Below are positions 52,000 to 60,282 of a DNA stretch of 64,000 bases, piece by piece; position 1 is the stretch's first letter, and each line of letters opens with the position of its first letter. The stretch is from the NCBI GenBank assembly GCA_016787895.1, contig JAEUTN010000018.1, positions 1 through 64,000 on the forward strand. Direction: 5' to 3'. The notes beneath the pieces were generated by a model. That model did not search any database and was not told the origin of the DNA. It saw only the letters and a program-made list of their open reading frames with translations. A program made the position numbers and the translations under genes. The stretch is from Bacteroidia bacterium. GTDB lineage: Bacteria; Bacteroidota; Bacteroidia; B-17B0; Aurantibacillaceae.

Positions 52000-53127
52000 T
52001 TAGAATTCCGGGGAATCATCGGGTATCAAACCGGCCGAAGTGGTTTCCCCAACCACAAAAATGCGGTTTTCAATGCTGCGGGCGCTCAGCAACTGTTCCA
52101 TGCGCTCGGGGTGGGTATCGGTTATAAACACCTGCCCAAACTGGTCTCCGCTTACCAATTCCAGCAGACGGGTAAAACGTTGTTCATCCAGTTTATCGTA
52201 CACATCGTCCAATAGCAACAGGGGTTTGGTGTTTTTCTGGTTTTTGATGAACTCAAATTGCGCCAGTTTTAAGGCCAACAAATAAGATTTTTGCTGACCC
52301 TGGGAGGCAAAACGTTTGAGGGGGTAAGATTCAAGCTGAAAATCCATATCGTCCTTGTGCGGCCCGATGCTGGTGTAATTGAGGGCCCTGTCGCGTGACA
52401 AAGAAGTCATTAAAGCGGCTTTAAATTCGCGTTCTCCAAGGCTGTTTTCGTATTTCAAACTTACGTTTTCGCCACTGCTGCTGATGTACTGGTAGTGGCG
52501 GTTGAAAAGGGGGATAAAGGTTTTCAGAAACTCGATGCGTTTTTCGAGTATCACCTGCCCGTGTATCACCAGCTGCTCATCTAAAATATCCAGCGTTTCG
52601 GCATCAAAACTGCGCTGCTCCTGAAATTGTTTCAGGAGGGCGTTCCTCTGTTTTAACACATGGTTGTAGGCAATCAGGTTGTCGAGGTAGGTTTTGTCGT
52701 ACTGCGAAATGATGCTGTCAATAAACTTCCGCCTTTGTTCGCTGCTGCCATGTATCAGCTCGGTATCGCTGGGCGATATCATCACCAAAGGAAACTGTCC
52801 CAGGTGTTCGCTCAGACGCTCGTATTCCCGTTTGTTTTTTTTGAACACCTTTTTTTGGTGGCGTTTCAGGGCACAATGCAATTCGCTGGTTTCCCCTTCC
52901 TTTTCAAACCAACCCTGCAGCATAAAAAAACCTTCGTTGTGCCTGATGTTCTGGCTGTCCACAGGGTTAAAAAAACTTTTGCAAAACGAAAGGTAGTGGA
53001 TGGCATCCAGCAAATTGGTTTTACCCACCCCGTTATTGCCCACAAAACAATTTACCTTTTTTGAGAAACTGGCCTCAAAATCAGTGTAATTCTTAAAATT
53101 AACCAGGGATAATTGCTTTAAATACAT
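52000..53127 (-). CDS. recF: DNA replication/repair protein RecF
   Basis: 375 residues from ATG 53127. A reading 23 codons longer would start upstream of the promoter box and is rejected. RecF is an SMC-like ATPase that helps load RecA at gaps. Motifs: N-terminal Y-L-K-Q-L-S-L-V-N-F-K-N-Y, Walker A G30-N-N-G-V-G-K-T37, then L-D-A-I-H-Y-L-S-F-C-K-S-F. The signature region is near F-A-S-Q-G-Q-Q-K-S-Y (about 267), and Walker B is L-L-L-L-D-D-V-Y-D-K-L-D (about 300), followed by V-F-I-T-D-T-H. All are intact. It is divergently transcribed from the TPR gene at 53235. Confidence 0.95.
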   Translation of the reverse strand: MYLKQLSLVNFKNYTDFEASFSKKVNCFVGNNGVGKTNLLDAIHYLSFCKSFFNPVDSQNIRHNEGFFMLQGWFEKEGETSELHCALKRHQKKVFKKNKREYERLSEHLGQFPLVMISPSDTELIHGSSEQRRKFIDSIISQYDKTYLDNLIAYNHVLKQRNALLKQFQEQRSFDAETLDILDEQLVIHGQVILEKRIEFLKTFIPLFNRHYQYISSSGENVSLKYENSLGEREFKAALMTSLSRDRALNYTSIGPHKDDMDFQLESYPLKRFASQGQQKSYLLALKLAQFEFIKNQKNTKPLLLLDDVYDKLDEQRFTRLLELVSGDQFGQVFITDTHPERMEQLLSARSIENRIFVVGETTSAGLIPDDSPEF

Positions 53128-53136
53128 GATTTTATG

Positions 53137-53144
53137 CAAAAGTA
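53137..53144 (-). promoter_or_regulatory. -7 box of recF
   Basis: The minus strand reads TACTTTTG, an exact TAnnTTTG match, ending 9 bases before the ATG at 53127. It fixes that ATG as the start. Confidence 0.6.
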
Positions 53145-53203
53145 CGCTTATTTTGAGGCTTTTTCGCCCGTCAAAAAAAATTCGGTGATTCTGCAAAAAA
53201 GAC

Positions 53204-53211
53204 TATCTTCG
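53204..53211 (+). promoter_or_regulatory. -7 box of the membrane TPR gene
   Basis: TATCTTCG, a one-mismatch variant of TAnnTTTG, lies 23 bases before the ATG at 53235. The same variant precedes the radical SAM gene. Confidence 0.5.
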
Positions 53212-53234
53212 CAGACTAAATTTTTCAAATTCAA

Positions 53235-53993
53235 ATGACTGATTTAAAAGAAGAAAACCCGGTTGAAAGCAACGAATCAAACCCGGTAGAAGAGCAGGTA
53301 GAAGCTCCTAAAAAAAGCATCGACCCCAGCTTGCAGGGTTTTCAACTCATTTATGAGAAGAACAAAAAGCTGATCAACTACGTAGGCGGAGGTATAGCCG
53401 TACTCATTGTTGCTATTGTATATTTTAAAATGTTCTACCTGCCTGAGCAGGAAAAAGAAGCGGCCAATGAAATGTACATGGCCGAAAATCTTTTTGAAAA
53501 AGACAGTTTTAATCTGGCCCTTAAAGGAGGCATCATGGTGATGACCCCCGATGGACAGAAACAAATGATGGGTTTTGAACAAGTGGCTGAAAATTACAAC
53601 CTCACCAAAACCGGTAACCTGGCCAATTATTATGCCGGCATTTGTTATCTGCGTACCGGAAAATTTGAGCAAGCCATTGAGTGGTTAAAAAAATATGAAG
53701 GCAAGGACGAGATCATTTCTTCCATCGCCATTGGTGCCATTGGTGATGCCAACATGGAACTCAACAAAACCGATGAAGCCATTAACTATTACCTGAAGGC
53801 AGCCGAAAACAGCAACAATACTTTTACCACCCCGCTTTATTTGAAAAAAGCCGGCTTTGCTTACGAACTCAGCGGCAACTACCAAAAAGCCCTCGACATG
53901 TATGAGCGCCTGAACAAAGAATACGCCAGAAGCGAGGAGGCCAGAGAGATCAGCAGGGAAATTGCACGCGTAAAAGCATTGGGAAACCTTTAA
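53235..53993 (+). CDS. Membrane-anchored tetratricopeptide repeat protein (YfgM-like)
   Basis: 252 residues. An acidic cytoplasmic N-terminus (about 1-45) is followed by one TM helix (about 48-68) and a periplasmic part with TPR units: A-N-Y-Y-A-G-I-C-Y-L-R-T-G-K-F-E-Q-A-I-E-W-L near 135, A-N-M-E-L-N-K-T-D-E-A-I-N-Y-Y near 170, and A-Y-E-L-S-G-N-Y-Q-K-A-L-D-M-Y near 210. The topology is that of YfgM-type proteins, which assist secreted protein folding at the translocon. That function is a family-level suggestion only. It stands alone between recF and ribH and ends at a strong terminator. Confidence 0.85.
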   Translation: MTDLKEENPVESNESNPVEEQVEAPKKSIDPSLQGFQLIYEKNKKLINYVGGGIAVLIVAIVYFKMFYLPEQEKEAANEMYMAENLFEKDSFNLALKGGIMVMTPDGQKQMMGFEQVAENYNLTKTGNLANYYAGICYLRTGKFEQAIEWLKKYEGKDEIISSIAIGAIGDANMELNKTDEAINYYLKAAENSNNTFTTPLYLKKAGFAYELSGNYQKALDMYERLNKEYARSEEAREISREIARVKALGNL

Positions 53994-54014
53994 TTCGAAC
54001 AGAATAACTAATTT

Positions 54015-54042
54015 AAAGTCTGCAAACCCTGCAGACTTTTTT
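54015..54042 (+). terminator. Intrinsic terminator after the membrane TPR gene
   Basis: A perfect 10-bp stem (54015-54024 with 54030-54039) has a 5-nt loop and a T-tract, 11 bases before the ribH ATG. Confidence 0.85.
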
Positions 54043-54053
54043 ATTTTTAACAC

Positions 54054-54563
54054 ATGAGCAGCGTCAATAAAAACCTTTCGAGCATCGAAGGAAGCGAAGT
54101 ACCGAACGCCTCCGCTTTCCGTTTTGCTATTGTTTATTCTGAATGGAATTCCACCATTACCGGAGCTTTAAAAGAAGGCGCACTATCCACCTTAATACAT
54201 TTTGGAGCCAAAGCACAAAACATAAGTGTTCAAGCTGTGCCCGGAAGTTTTGAACTTACACTCGGCGCGCAATACGCCGCTGAATTTACCGATGCCGATG
54301 CCATCATCTGCCTGGGTTGTGTAATACAAGGCGAAACCCGGCATTTTGATTTTATTTGCGATGCCGTGGCCAAAGGTATTACCGACCTCAACATAAAATA
54401 CAATATCCCGGTTATTTTTGGGGTGCTAACCCCCGATACCATGCAGCAAGCCATTGACCGCGCCGGCGGCAAACACGGCAACAAGGGCAGCGAGGCGGCC
54501 ATTACCGCCATAAAAATGCTGGGCTTGAGAAATTCCTTAGTGAGTGAAGTAAATAAGACTTGA
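54054..54563 (+). CDS. ribH: 6,7-dimethyl-8-ribityllumazine synthase
   Basis: 169 residues, the penultimate step of riboflavin synthesis. Hallmarks: F-A-I-V-Y-S-E-W-N near residue 24, V-P-G-S-F-E-L (62-68), C-L-G-C-V-I-Q-G-E-T-R-H-F-D with catalytic H97, P-V-I-F-G-V-L-T-P-D-T (about 118), and N-K-G-S-E-A-A near the C-terminus. The length and all motifs fit the family. It is monocistronic, with no other rib gene near it and no FMN riboswitch in the short upstream gap, which is occupied by the preceding terminator. A large interrupted hairpin follows the stop. Confidence 0.96.
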   Translation: MSSVNKNLSSIEGSEVPNASAFRFAIVYSEWNSTITGALKEGALSTLIHFGAKAQNISVQAVPGSFELTLGAQYAAEFTDADAIICLGCVIQGETRHFDFICDAVAKGITDLNIKYNIPVIFGVLTPDTMQQAIDRAGGKHGNKGSEAAITAIKMLGLRNSLVSEVNKT

Positions 54564-54567
54564 ACTT

Positions 54568-54648
54568 AAACTTCTTGTAGACCGAATACTTATTACTCGT
54601 GCAATACAGCTGAAATCTGACGTATTGCATGAGTATATAAAGAAGTTT
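54568..54648 (+). terminator. Interrupted long hairpin after ribH
   Basis: The outer stem 54568-54576 pairs with 54640-54648 (9 bp) and the inner stem 54595-54607 with 54622-54634 (13 bp, one G-T), with an internal loop between. A short T-run follows. It may terminate ribH or protect its 3' end. Confidence 0.4.
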
Positions 54649-54701
54649 TGTTGATTGAAATTTAAAACTCCAGCTTGCTATGTGCTTCCAAAAATAATTG
54701 C

Positions 54702-54795
54702 CGCGCCAGGGATGCGCAGGGCTTGGCTCTTTTTTGCGGAGCGTAGCGGAGCAGAAAAAGCCGAGGCGATAGCCGAGCCCGGAGCAGCCCGACCC
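54702..54795 (+). ncRNA. Structured intergenic element, resembling a flavobacterial conserved RNA motif
   Basis: A GC-rich island in the 316-base gap between ribH and the AAA ATPase gene. It starts GCGCCAGGGAT and ends GCAGCCCGACCC. In between, GGGCTTGGCT can pair with AGCCGAGCCC, and GGCTCTTTTTTGC with GCAGAAAAAGCC. I remember very similar start and end strings flanking hairpins in many Flavobacteriia intergenic regions, possibly the Rfam Flavo-1 motif; this is from memory only. Strand and function are uncertain. Nothing else gene-like was seen in this gap. Confidence 0.4.
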
Positions 54796-54879
54796 TAAAG
54801 CGAAAAACTTCCAAAGTGGGTGCTTGTTTTTCTGCTTTAGGGAGGCGCCCAAAAAAAGTGAACACGTCAAAGAATCAAA

Positions 54880-56367
54880 CTAGGCATTTTCGCTATTGTC
54901 TTTACTTAAGTTTTGATTTAATAAAGCACCAAACAAATCACTGAATCCAATGCCTTCGGCCAATTTATTTTTGTTCAATAAAGAATGCTCCGCCAGCGCA
55001 TGCAACACAAATTCCATCATCAGGGATTTTTCTTCGCCTTTTATTTTGGGCTGGTAAGTTTCCACCAGTTCACTGAGTCCGTTCACCAGGGATAAAGCGG
55101 CAGCGTAAACCTTGTCGTTGTGTTGTTCCAACAAATCAATGCGCTGACCGTTAGAAAACCAATTCACAATTTCGGTGTAGGGGTTTTTTTCGGTTTTGCG
55201 TTTTAGTTTGGAAGGGTCGGGAAACAAACGCACAAAATAATTGCGAATGGCCATGCTGATGAGGTTGTATGCGATCACAGCCGGACCTTCCTGCTCCCCT
55301 TCGTACACCAATTCTATTTTGCCGTTAATGGCCGGAATGCAGGCATATAAATCGGAAATCCGCGCGAAAGTATAAGATTGTCCGGTTTTTAAAAATCGCA
55401 ATTCGGCGGCGCTCACCAGGTTTTCAAAAGCGCTGATGGTGAGTCGGGCACTCACGCCGCTCTTGGCATCCACAAATTCACTTTTACGGGCTTCCAGAGC
55501 AATTTGTTCCACCAGGGTTTTAAGCAATTCGGGAACACGAATGGTTTTTTGTGTGCCACTCAGTTTAACCTGACTCTCCGTAATTTTTCTCGCTTGTTCC
55601 GGGGCATTCAAATAATGCGTGAGAATCTGCGAACCAATCCGGTCTTTAAGCGGTGTTACAATGCTGCCGCGGTTGGTGTAATCTTCAGGATTAGCCGTAA
55701 ATACAAATTGTATGTCTAAAGGCAGACGCAAATTAAAGCTTCTGATTTGCACATCACCTTCCTGTAAAATATTAAACAAAGCCACTTGGATGCGGGGCTG
55801 AAGATCGGGCAACTCGTTGATGACAAATATACCCCTGTTGTTGCGGGGAATCATGCCATAGTGAATCACTTTTTCATCCGAAAGACTGAGCTTTTGCCCT
55901 GCGGCTTTAATGGGATCAATATCACCAATCAAATCCGCCACATTCACATCGGGGGTGGCCAGTTTTTCGGCATAACGATCGTTGCGATGCAACCAATCAA
56001 TGCCGGTAAGGTCTCCTTCTTTTTCAATGAGGTCTTTGGCAAAAGCAGATACTGGTTGAAAAGGGTCGTCGTGCAAAGGAGCGCCTTTCACCACAGGAAT
56101 GTATTCGTTCAACAGATAACACATTTGCCGGGCCATCATGGTTTTGGCCTGCCCGCGCAAACCCAGAAACAAAATATTGTGTTTACTCAATAATGCGCGC
56201 TCCACTTCGGGCAACACGGTTTGTTCGTAACCGTACACCGAGTCAAAAATGGGGTCTTTGGTTTTTAGTTTCTCAATCAGGTTGTTTCTGATCTCATCTT
56301 TAATGCTGAGGTAACTGTAGCCCGCCTTTTTAAGTTCACCTAAGGTACTGATGTTTGGTTTTTTCAT
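54880..56367 (-). CDS. AAA+ ATPase, magnesium chelatase BchI-like
   Basis: 495 residues. The ATPase core (about 40-290) has Walker A G69-L-R-G-Q-A-K-T76, and the Walker B strand reads I-F-V-I-N184-E185, with Asn where most AAA+ proteins have Asp. F-T-A-N-P-E-D-Y-T-N-R-G and P-L-K-D-R-I-G-S (sensor 1 and arginine finger region) follow. The same I-N-E-L-P-D-L string is, as I recall, normal for this chelatase-like subgroup. A helical C-terminal domain completes it. It lies one base after the stop of a VWA-domain gene; such AAA/VWA pairs act as MoxR- or chelatase-type chaperones that insert metals or remodel partners. The target is unknown. Confidence 0.85.
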   Translation of the reverse strand: MKKPNISTLGELKKAGYSYLSIKDEIRNNLIEKLKTKDPIFDSVYGYEQTVLPEVERALLSKHNILFLGLRGQAKTMMARQMCYLLNEYIPVVKGAPLHDDPFQPVSAFAKDLIEKEGDLTGIDWLHRNDRYAEKLATPDVNVADLIGDIDPIKAAGQKLSLSDEKVIHYGMIPRNNRGIFVINELPDLQPRIQVALFNILQEGDVQIRSFNLRLPLDIQFVFTANPEDYTNRGSIVTPLKDRIGSQILTHYLNAPEQARKITESQVKLSGTQKTIRVPELLKTLVEQIALEARKSEFVDAKSGVSARLTISAFENLVSAAELRFLKTGQSYTFARISDLYACIPAINGKIELVYEGEQEGPAVIAYNLISMAIRNYFVRLFPDPSKLKRKTEKNPYTEIVNWFSNGQRIDLLEQHNDKVYAAALSLVNGLSELVETYQPKIKGEEKSLMMEFVLHALAEHSLLNKNKLAEGIGFSDLFGALLNQNLSKDNSENA

Positions 56368-56368
56368 A

Positions 56369-57463
56369 CTAAACGCGTTTCGATTTTTTGCTGTTATAAT
56401 CCCTGAAAATCACTTCTCCTAATCCTTTTAATCCTGTAAAATAGGCCTTACCCTGATTGGCTGCGGCAAATTCATCAATAAAATGCTGAAGGTAATCGTC
56501 TTTGGCAACCATAAACGTAGTAATGTTGATTTGTTTGCGTTTGCAAAGGGCCGCCAGTTCAAGGCATTTGTTCACGATGCGTCGATCCAATCCAAAACTG
56601 TTTTTGTAGTAGGTGCCATTTTCTTTTAAGCAGGAAGGTTTCCCATCCGTGATCATAAAAATTTGTTTGTTGGTCGTTTTTTTACGGCGCAGAATGTCCA
56701 TGGCCAGTTCCAATCCCGCCACCGTGTTTGTGTGGTAAGGCCCCACCTGAAGATAAGGCAGGTCTTTCAGGGAAATGGGCCAGGCATCATCGCCAAATAC
56801 AATAATATCCAGACTGTCTTTAGGGTATTTACGCCGAATCATTTCGGCAAGGGCCATGGCCACCATTTTTGCGGGGGTAATGCGGTCTTCTCCGTATAAA
56901 ATCATGCTGTGGCTGATGTCGATCATCAATACCGTGGCCGTTTGGGTTTTGTATTCCTGCTCGTGCACCAGAAGGTCCTGCTCGGTTAAACGAAACTCTT
57001 CCATACCGCTGTTCAGCTGGGCTTGTTGCACCGATTCATTAAGAGCCAGATTTTGAGGGGAGTCGCCCGGCTCAAAATTGCGCAGCACATCGCTTTGTTC
57101 TTCTCCGCTGCTGCCTCCGTAACGGGTGCTGTGGTTGCCGGCTTTGCCTTTTTTTAATTTACCAAACAGTAACTCGAGGGCGTTTTCGCGTATGGCCTGT
57201 TCGGTTTTTGGGGTGATGCCCAATCCGCCGGGGCGATCGGTTGTTTCGCGGAGGTAACCCCTCTTTTTGAGTTCTTCCACAAAATCATCAATGGTGTAGA
57301 TAGAATCAGTAAGCTGGTATTCCTTGTCCAACTCCCGCATCCAGTCAATGGTTTCCTGCACATCTCCGCTGGTATGGGTAATAAGTTGTTTAAAGAGTTT
57401 AAATAACTCATCAAACTTGGATTGGCTTTTTGCCGAAAAACCCTGAAAGCGGAAACCCTGCAT
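56369..57463 (-). CDS. VWA domain protein, partner of the AAA+ ATPase (BchD-like)
   Basis: 364 residues. A mostly helical N-terminal part (about 1-170) contains a Gly/Ser-rich acidic linker near 108-135. It is followed by a von Willebrand A domain with the MIDAS motif D182-I-S-H-S186, a conserved Thr in the R-I-T-P-A-K region, and M-I-T-D-G-K-P-S later. A metal bound at the MIDAS would mediate contact with the ATPase or its target. It has no signal peptide or TM segment, so it is cytoplasmic, unlike BatA-type VWA proteins. Gene order VWA then AAA, gap one base, implies one complex. Confidence 0.85.
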   Translation of the reverse strand: MQGFRFQGFSAKSQSKFDELFKLFKQLITHTSGDVQETIDWMRELDKEYQLTDSIYTIDDFVEELKKRGYLRETTDRPGGLGITPKTEQAIRENALELLFGKLKKGKAGNHSTRYGGSSGEEQSDVLRNFEPGDSPQNLALNESVQQAQLNSGMEEFRLTEQDLLVHEQEYKTQTATVLMIDISHSMILYGEDRITPAKMVAMALAEMIRRKYPKDSLDIIVFGDDAWPISLKDLPYLQVGPYHTNTVAGLELAMDILRRKKTTNKQIFMITDGKPSCLKENGTYYKNSFGLDRRIVNKCLELAALCKRKQINITTFMVAKDDYLQHFIDEFAAANQGKAYFTGLKGLGEVIFRDYNSKKSKRV

Positions 57464-57609
57464 ACCTGTAAAACCCTTTAAGACGTTTAAAGTTGCAAAA
57501 AATCGGGCAGTACAAAAGTTAATTTTGGCTTAGAAAAAGGCTTCAGACAATTTAATAGCTTAGTTACTTAGAACAGCGCCTGAAGAAACTCCTTTCAGAT
57601 GCTTAACCT

Positions 57610-57882
57610 TTAAAATTGTTTGTTCAGATTGTGGTACTCGATTTTGGACATGTAAGGGAAATAGGGCAGGATGCTGATGAGCTCCCTGGTTTTGTTTTCA
57701 TCAATGTTCTGGAAAATTAACACCGCGTCTTTTTTAGAAACCGAGATGAAGAAACTCTCCAGAATAGCTTCCGCCTTCCATTGATTTACAAATTCCATTT
57801 CCTTTTTGGGTAATTCGGGGTTCGATTTTATGGTTTCGATTCCACTGTCGGAAAGGGTGATTAAAACCAGTATTCTATTCAT
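57610..57882 (-). CDS. Small protein of unknown function, ferredoxin-like fold suspected
   Basis: 90 residues, no signal peptide or membrane segment. The order M-N-R-I-L-V-L-I-T-L (strand), a helix around E-M-E-F-V-N-Q-W-K-A, F-F-I-S-V-S-K-K-D-A-V-L-I-F (two strands), helix T-R-E-L-I-S-I-L, and a final strand S-K-I-E-Y-H fits the alpha/beta pattern of YCII or muconolactone isomerase-like dimers. This is a reading of secondary structure only. It has its own -7 box and stands alone. Confidence 0.6.
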   Translation of the reverse strand: MNRILVLITLSDSGIETIKSNPELPKKEMEFVNQWKAEAILESFFISVSKKDAVLIFQNIDENKTRELISILPYFPYMSKIEYHNLNKQF

Positions 57883-57905
57883 ATCTTGATATTAAAACGC
57901 TCGGG

Positions 57906-57913
57906 CAAATGTA
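57906..57913 (-). promoter_or_regulatory. -7 box of the small protein gene
   Basis: The minus strand reads TACATTTG, an exact match, 23 bases before the ATG at 57882. Confidence 0.5.
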
Positions 57914-58017
57914 TGTAAAATTGCTTTCCCGGATTTATTGGTATAGCTAGTTTGCGAAAAAAATGCGATAGTTGCCTAAACGAAGATTATGCGTGAATTT
58001 GCACCCTCAATGCACCC

Positions 58018-59682
58018 TCAAACCACCATCTGCTTCAGCGCCTTCAGCACCCTGCATTTTGTAAGCCCGTTGTATTCGATCACCAGGCGGTAATCGCCCG
58101 ATTCAATGCTTCGGGTTTGTAAAAAACTTTCAAAATTAAAACTCAGGGGCAAAATCAGGTAGCGGAATTTGTGAGGGTTTAAACCCAGCTGATCGATCAG
58201 GACATTTTTTTCGCTGCGCTCAATTTCATGTAAAAACAATAACTGTGGTTTTACTTTAAAATGCAGGTAATAGTCCAAAGCAATAAATTCTTTCAGCACC
58301 CGGTCTTCAGGGTACTGTTGTTCAACAAAAGCGGTTGCTATTTCAAATACGTCTTTCAAAGAATACTTGTGGAAATTGCGTTGTGTACCAAAATACTCAC
58401 CTAGGCCCAGTAAAAAATCAAAGGCACTGTATTTGGTGTTTACGTATTTGAGCAGGTTCTGCGCTTTGCCGCTGTTCCAGTATATTTCTAAAGCGTGTTC
58501 GAGTTTGGTGATGCGTTCCAATTCGGTTTTGGAGAGGTAATTGCTTTCAATGATCTGGTAAGGGGGTTCGGGGTCAAACACAAAACCATGCTCCTGGTAT
58601 TTTTGCCGCACCGGGGTGCCTTTCAAAAATTTTAAAAAACCCAATTGTAATTCAGGTGCTTCCAGTTTAAACACTTCTTCAAAGGAATATTTAATGTCGG
58701 CCCAACGGTCCAAAGCCATGCCTACAATGAGGTCCAGGTGCATTTCTACCTTGTACTCCAATTCCTGAATAATGGCTTTGGTTTTGTCGAAGTTCTGTTT
58801 GCGCTGTACTTCCAGGTTGGCTTTTTGGTTTACCGTTTGTATACCTATTTCAAATCGAAACAAACCTTTAGGCACTTTCTCGTGTATAAATTTCCGAATG
58901 TCGGCGTGCAAAATATCCGCTGTAATCTCAAATTGAAACACATTGCCCTCCCGGTGGTGATCGAGTATAAATTGAAAAATCTCAATCGAAAAATCTTTTT
59001 TTACATTAAAGGTGCGGTCTAAAAACTTCACCACCCGCCCGTGTTGCATCATAAATAACAAGGTGTTTTTAATACCTTGCATGGGCAATTGCCTCACCTT
59101 GTTATCCAGACTGGCCAGGCAAAACTCACATTTGTAAGGGCAGCCCCTGGAGGTTTCCAGATACAACACTTTGTTTTTTAGATCCTCTACCTCGTCGTCC
59201 CCATAAGGCATGATGTGTTCAAGGTTTTTTAAATCGAACATGTGTGCGAGGGGATTTTCAATCACCTCTTTATTCTTTTTCCAAATGAGGGAGGGCACCA
59301 AAGCCACATCGGGGTAGTGTTTTAAAAATTCGGTAAAAGCTATTTCTCCTTCTCCCTGAATAATAAAATCCACTTCTTCAAGGGCAATTATTTCTTCCCA
59401 CTCGTAGCTCACTTCCGGTCCGCCCAGCAAAATTTTAATCTCAGGGTTGATGCGTTTTATTTTCCTGCACACCTCAAGGGTAGGACTGATGTTCCAGATA
59501 TAGCAGGAAAAAGCCACCACCTCAAAGTCTGAGCAATACGCTGCTATCTCGTCTTTGTTTTCTTTGATGGTAAATTCCTTCCAGGCCAAACCTTCCCGCT
59601 CTTTATTAAGCTGATAAAGCAGGCGTATGGCTAGATTGCTGTGTATGTATTTGGCGTTTAACGTGCCGAGCAAAACCCTCAT
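58018..59682 (-). CDS. B12-binding domain radical SAM protein (DUF4080 type)
   Basis: 554 residues. An N-terminal cobalamin-binding-like Rossmann domain (about 1-140, with K-I-L-L-G-G-P-E-V-S-Y-E and I-I-Q-G-E-G-E) precedes the radical SAM core. The cluster motif is C181-P-Y-K-C185-E-F-C188. The barrel contains F-L-D-R-T-F-N, F-E-I-T-A-D-I-L and G-L-F-R-F-E-I-G-I-Q-T. The last 190 residues form a domain seen in the DUF4080 group. Such enzymes often perform methylations or other radical chemistry; the substrate here is unknown. There is no operon partner. A TATCTTCG box sits 6 bases upstream of the ATG. Confidence 0.88.
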   Translation of the reverse strand: MRVLLGTLNAKYIHSNLAIRLLYQLNKEREGLAWKEFTIKENKDEIAAYCSDFEVVAFSCYIWNISPTLEVCRKIKRINPEIKILLGGPEVSYEWEEIIALEEVDFIIQGEGEIAFTEFLKHYPDVALVPSLIWKKNKEVIENPLAHMFDLKNLEHIMPYGDDEVEDLKNKVLYLETSRGCPYKCEFCLASLDNKVRQLPMQGIKNTLLFMMQHGRVVKFLDRTFNVKKDFSIEIFQFILDHHREGNVFQFEITADILHADIRKFIHEKVPKGLFRFEIGIQTVNQKANLEVQRKQNFDKTKAIIQELEYKVEMHLDLIVGMALDRWADIKYSFEEVFKLEAPELQLGFLKFLKGTPVRQKYQEHGFVFDPEPPYQIIESNYLSKTELERITKLEHALEIYWNSGKAQNLLKYVNTKYSAFDFLLGLGEYFGTQRNFHKYSLKDVFEIATAFVEQQYPEDRVLKEFIALDYYLHFKVKPQLLFLHEIERSEKNVLIDQLGLNPHKFRYLILPLSFNFESFLQTRSIESGDYRLVIEYNGLTKCRVLKALKQMVV

Positions 59683-59688
59683 TGTGCG

Positions 59689-59696
59689 CGAAGATA
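59689..59696 (-). promoter_or_regulatory. -7 box of the radical SAM gene
   Basis: The minus strand reads TATCTTCG, the same variant as at 53204-53211, ending 6 bases before the ATG. Confidence 0.45.
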
Positions 59697-59731
59697 AGGA
59701 TTATATCAAGCGGGTTTTTCGCTTAGAAGGG

Positions 59732-60259
59732 CTATACCTTATAGCCAATAGATTTTCGCGGCGCAGGTTTTTCCCTTTTCTCCAACAATTCGTCAAGGTA
59801 TTTGAAGACAAGTTCAATGTTCTTTGAATCGTTTTCTGTTTTCTTTTTAAGCCCTTCAATGGCAAGTTTCAGCTCTGTGGTGTCGGTAAAGGCCTTGCGT
59901 ATCCGGGCAAACACACGCATAATCTGTATGTTGATCTGTATGGCTTTTTGGCTGTTTAATACGCTTGACAACATTAAAACACCGTATTCGGTAAAGGCCA
60001 TAGGCATATAACGGACCCCTCCCCAACTTGAGGTCACAATTTGTGACCTCAAAATCTCAAACTCCTGGCCACTCAATTCAAACATAAAATCTTCCGGAAA
60101 ACGGTCGATATTTCTTTTCACAGCTTGTTTCAGCGCTTTGGTTTCCACTCCATACAGTTTGGCCAAGTCGCTATCCAGCATCACTTTTTGATTTCGGATA
60201 AAATAAATCTTATCCAGCACCATTTCATCGCTTAGCTTTATGCTTTTTGCCTCCTCCAT
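59732..60259 (-). CDS. ORF6N domain DNA-binding protein
   Basis: 175 residues. The ORF6N domain (about 8-95) shows I-Y-F-I-R-N-Q-K-V-M-L-D-S-D-L-A-x-L-Y-G-V-E-T-K-A-L-K-Q-A-V-K-R-N-x-x-R-F-P-E-D-F-M-F-E-L, then G-V-R-Y-M-P-M-A-F-T-E-Y-G-V. A coiled C-terminus (about 120-165) follows. The family is common in phages and mobile elements as an antirepressor-like protein, but no other phage gene, integrase or repeat is near it. It is probably a domesticated or stranded gene with a regulatory role. It has its own -7 box. Confidence 0.88.
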   Translation of the reverse strand: MEEAKSIKLSDEMVLDKIYFIRNQKVMLDSDLAKLYGVETKALKQAVKRNIDRFPEDFMFELSGQEFEILRSQIVTSSWGGVRYMPMAFTEYGVLMLSSVLNSQKAIQINIQIMRVFARIRKAFTDTTELKLAIEGLKKKTENDSKNIELVFKYLDELLEKREKPAPRKSIGYKV

Positions 60260-60282
60260 TTAATATTTATGAATTGTTCACT

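Noticed and set aside
53128..53196. Longer RecF start
   Set aside because: It lies upstream of a consensus promoter box, and the family N-terminus begins at 53127.
54043..54053. FMN riboswitch before ribH
   Set aside because: Only 11 bases separate the previous terminator from the ATG; no conserved FMN elements.
59732..60259. Prophage remnant
   Set aside because: Only the single ORF6N gene is present; no integrase, attachment repeat or structural gene nearby.
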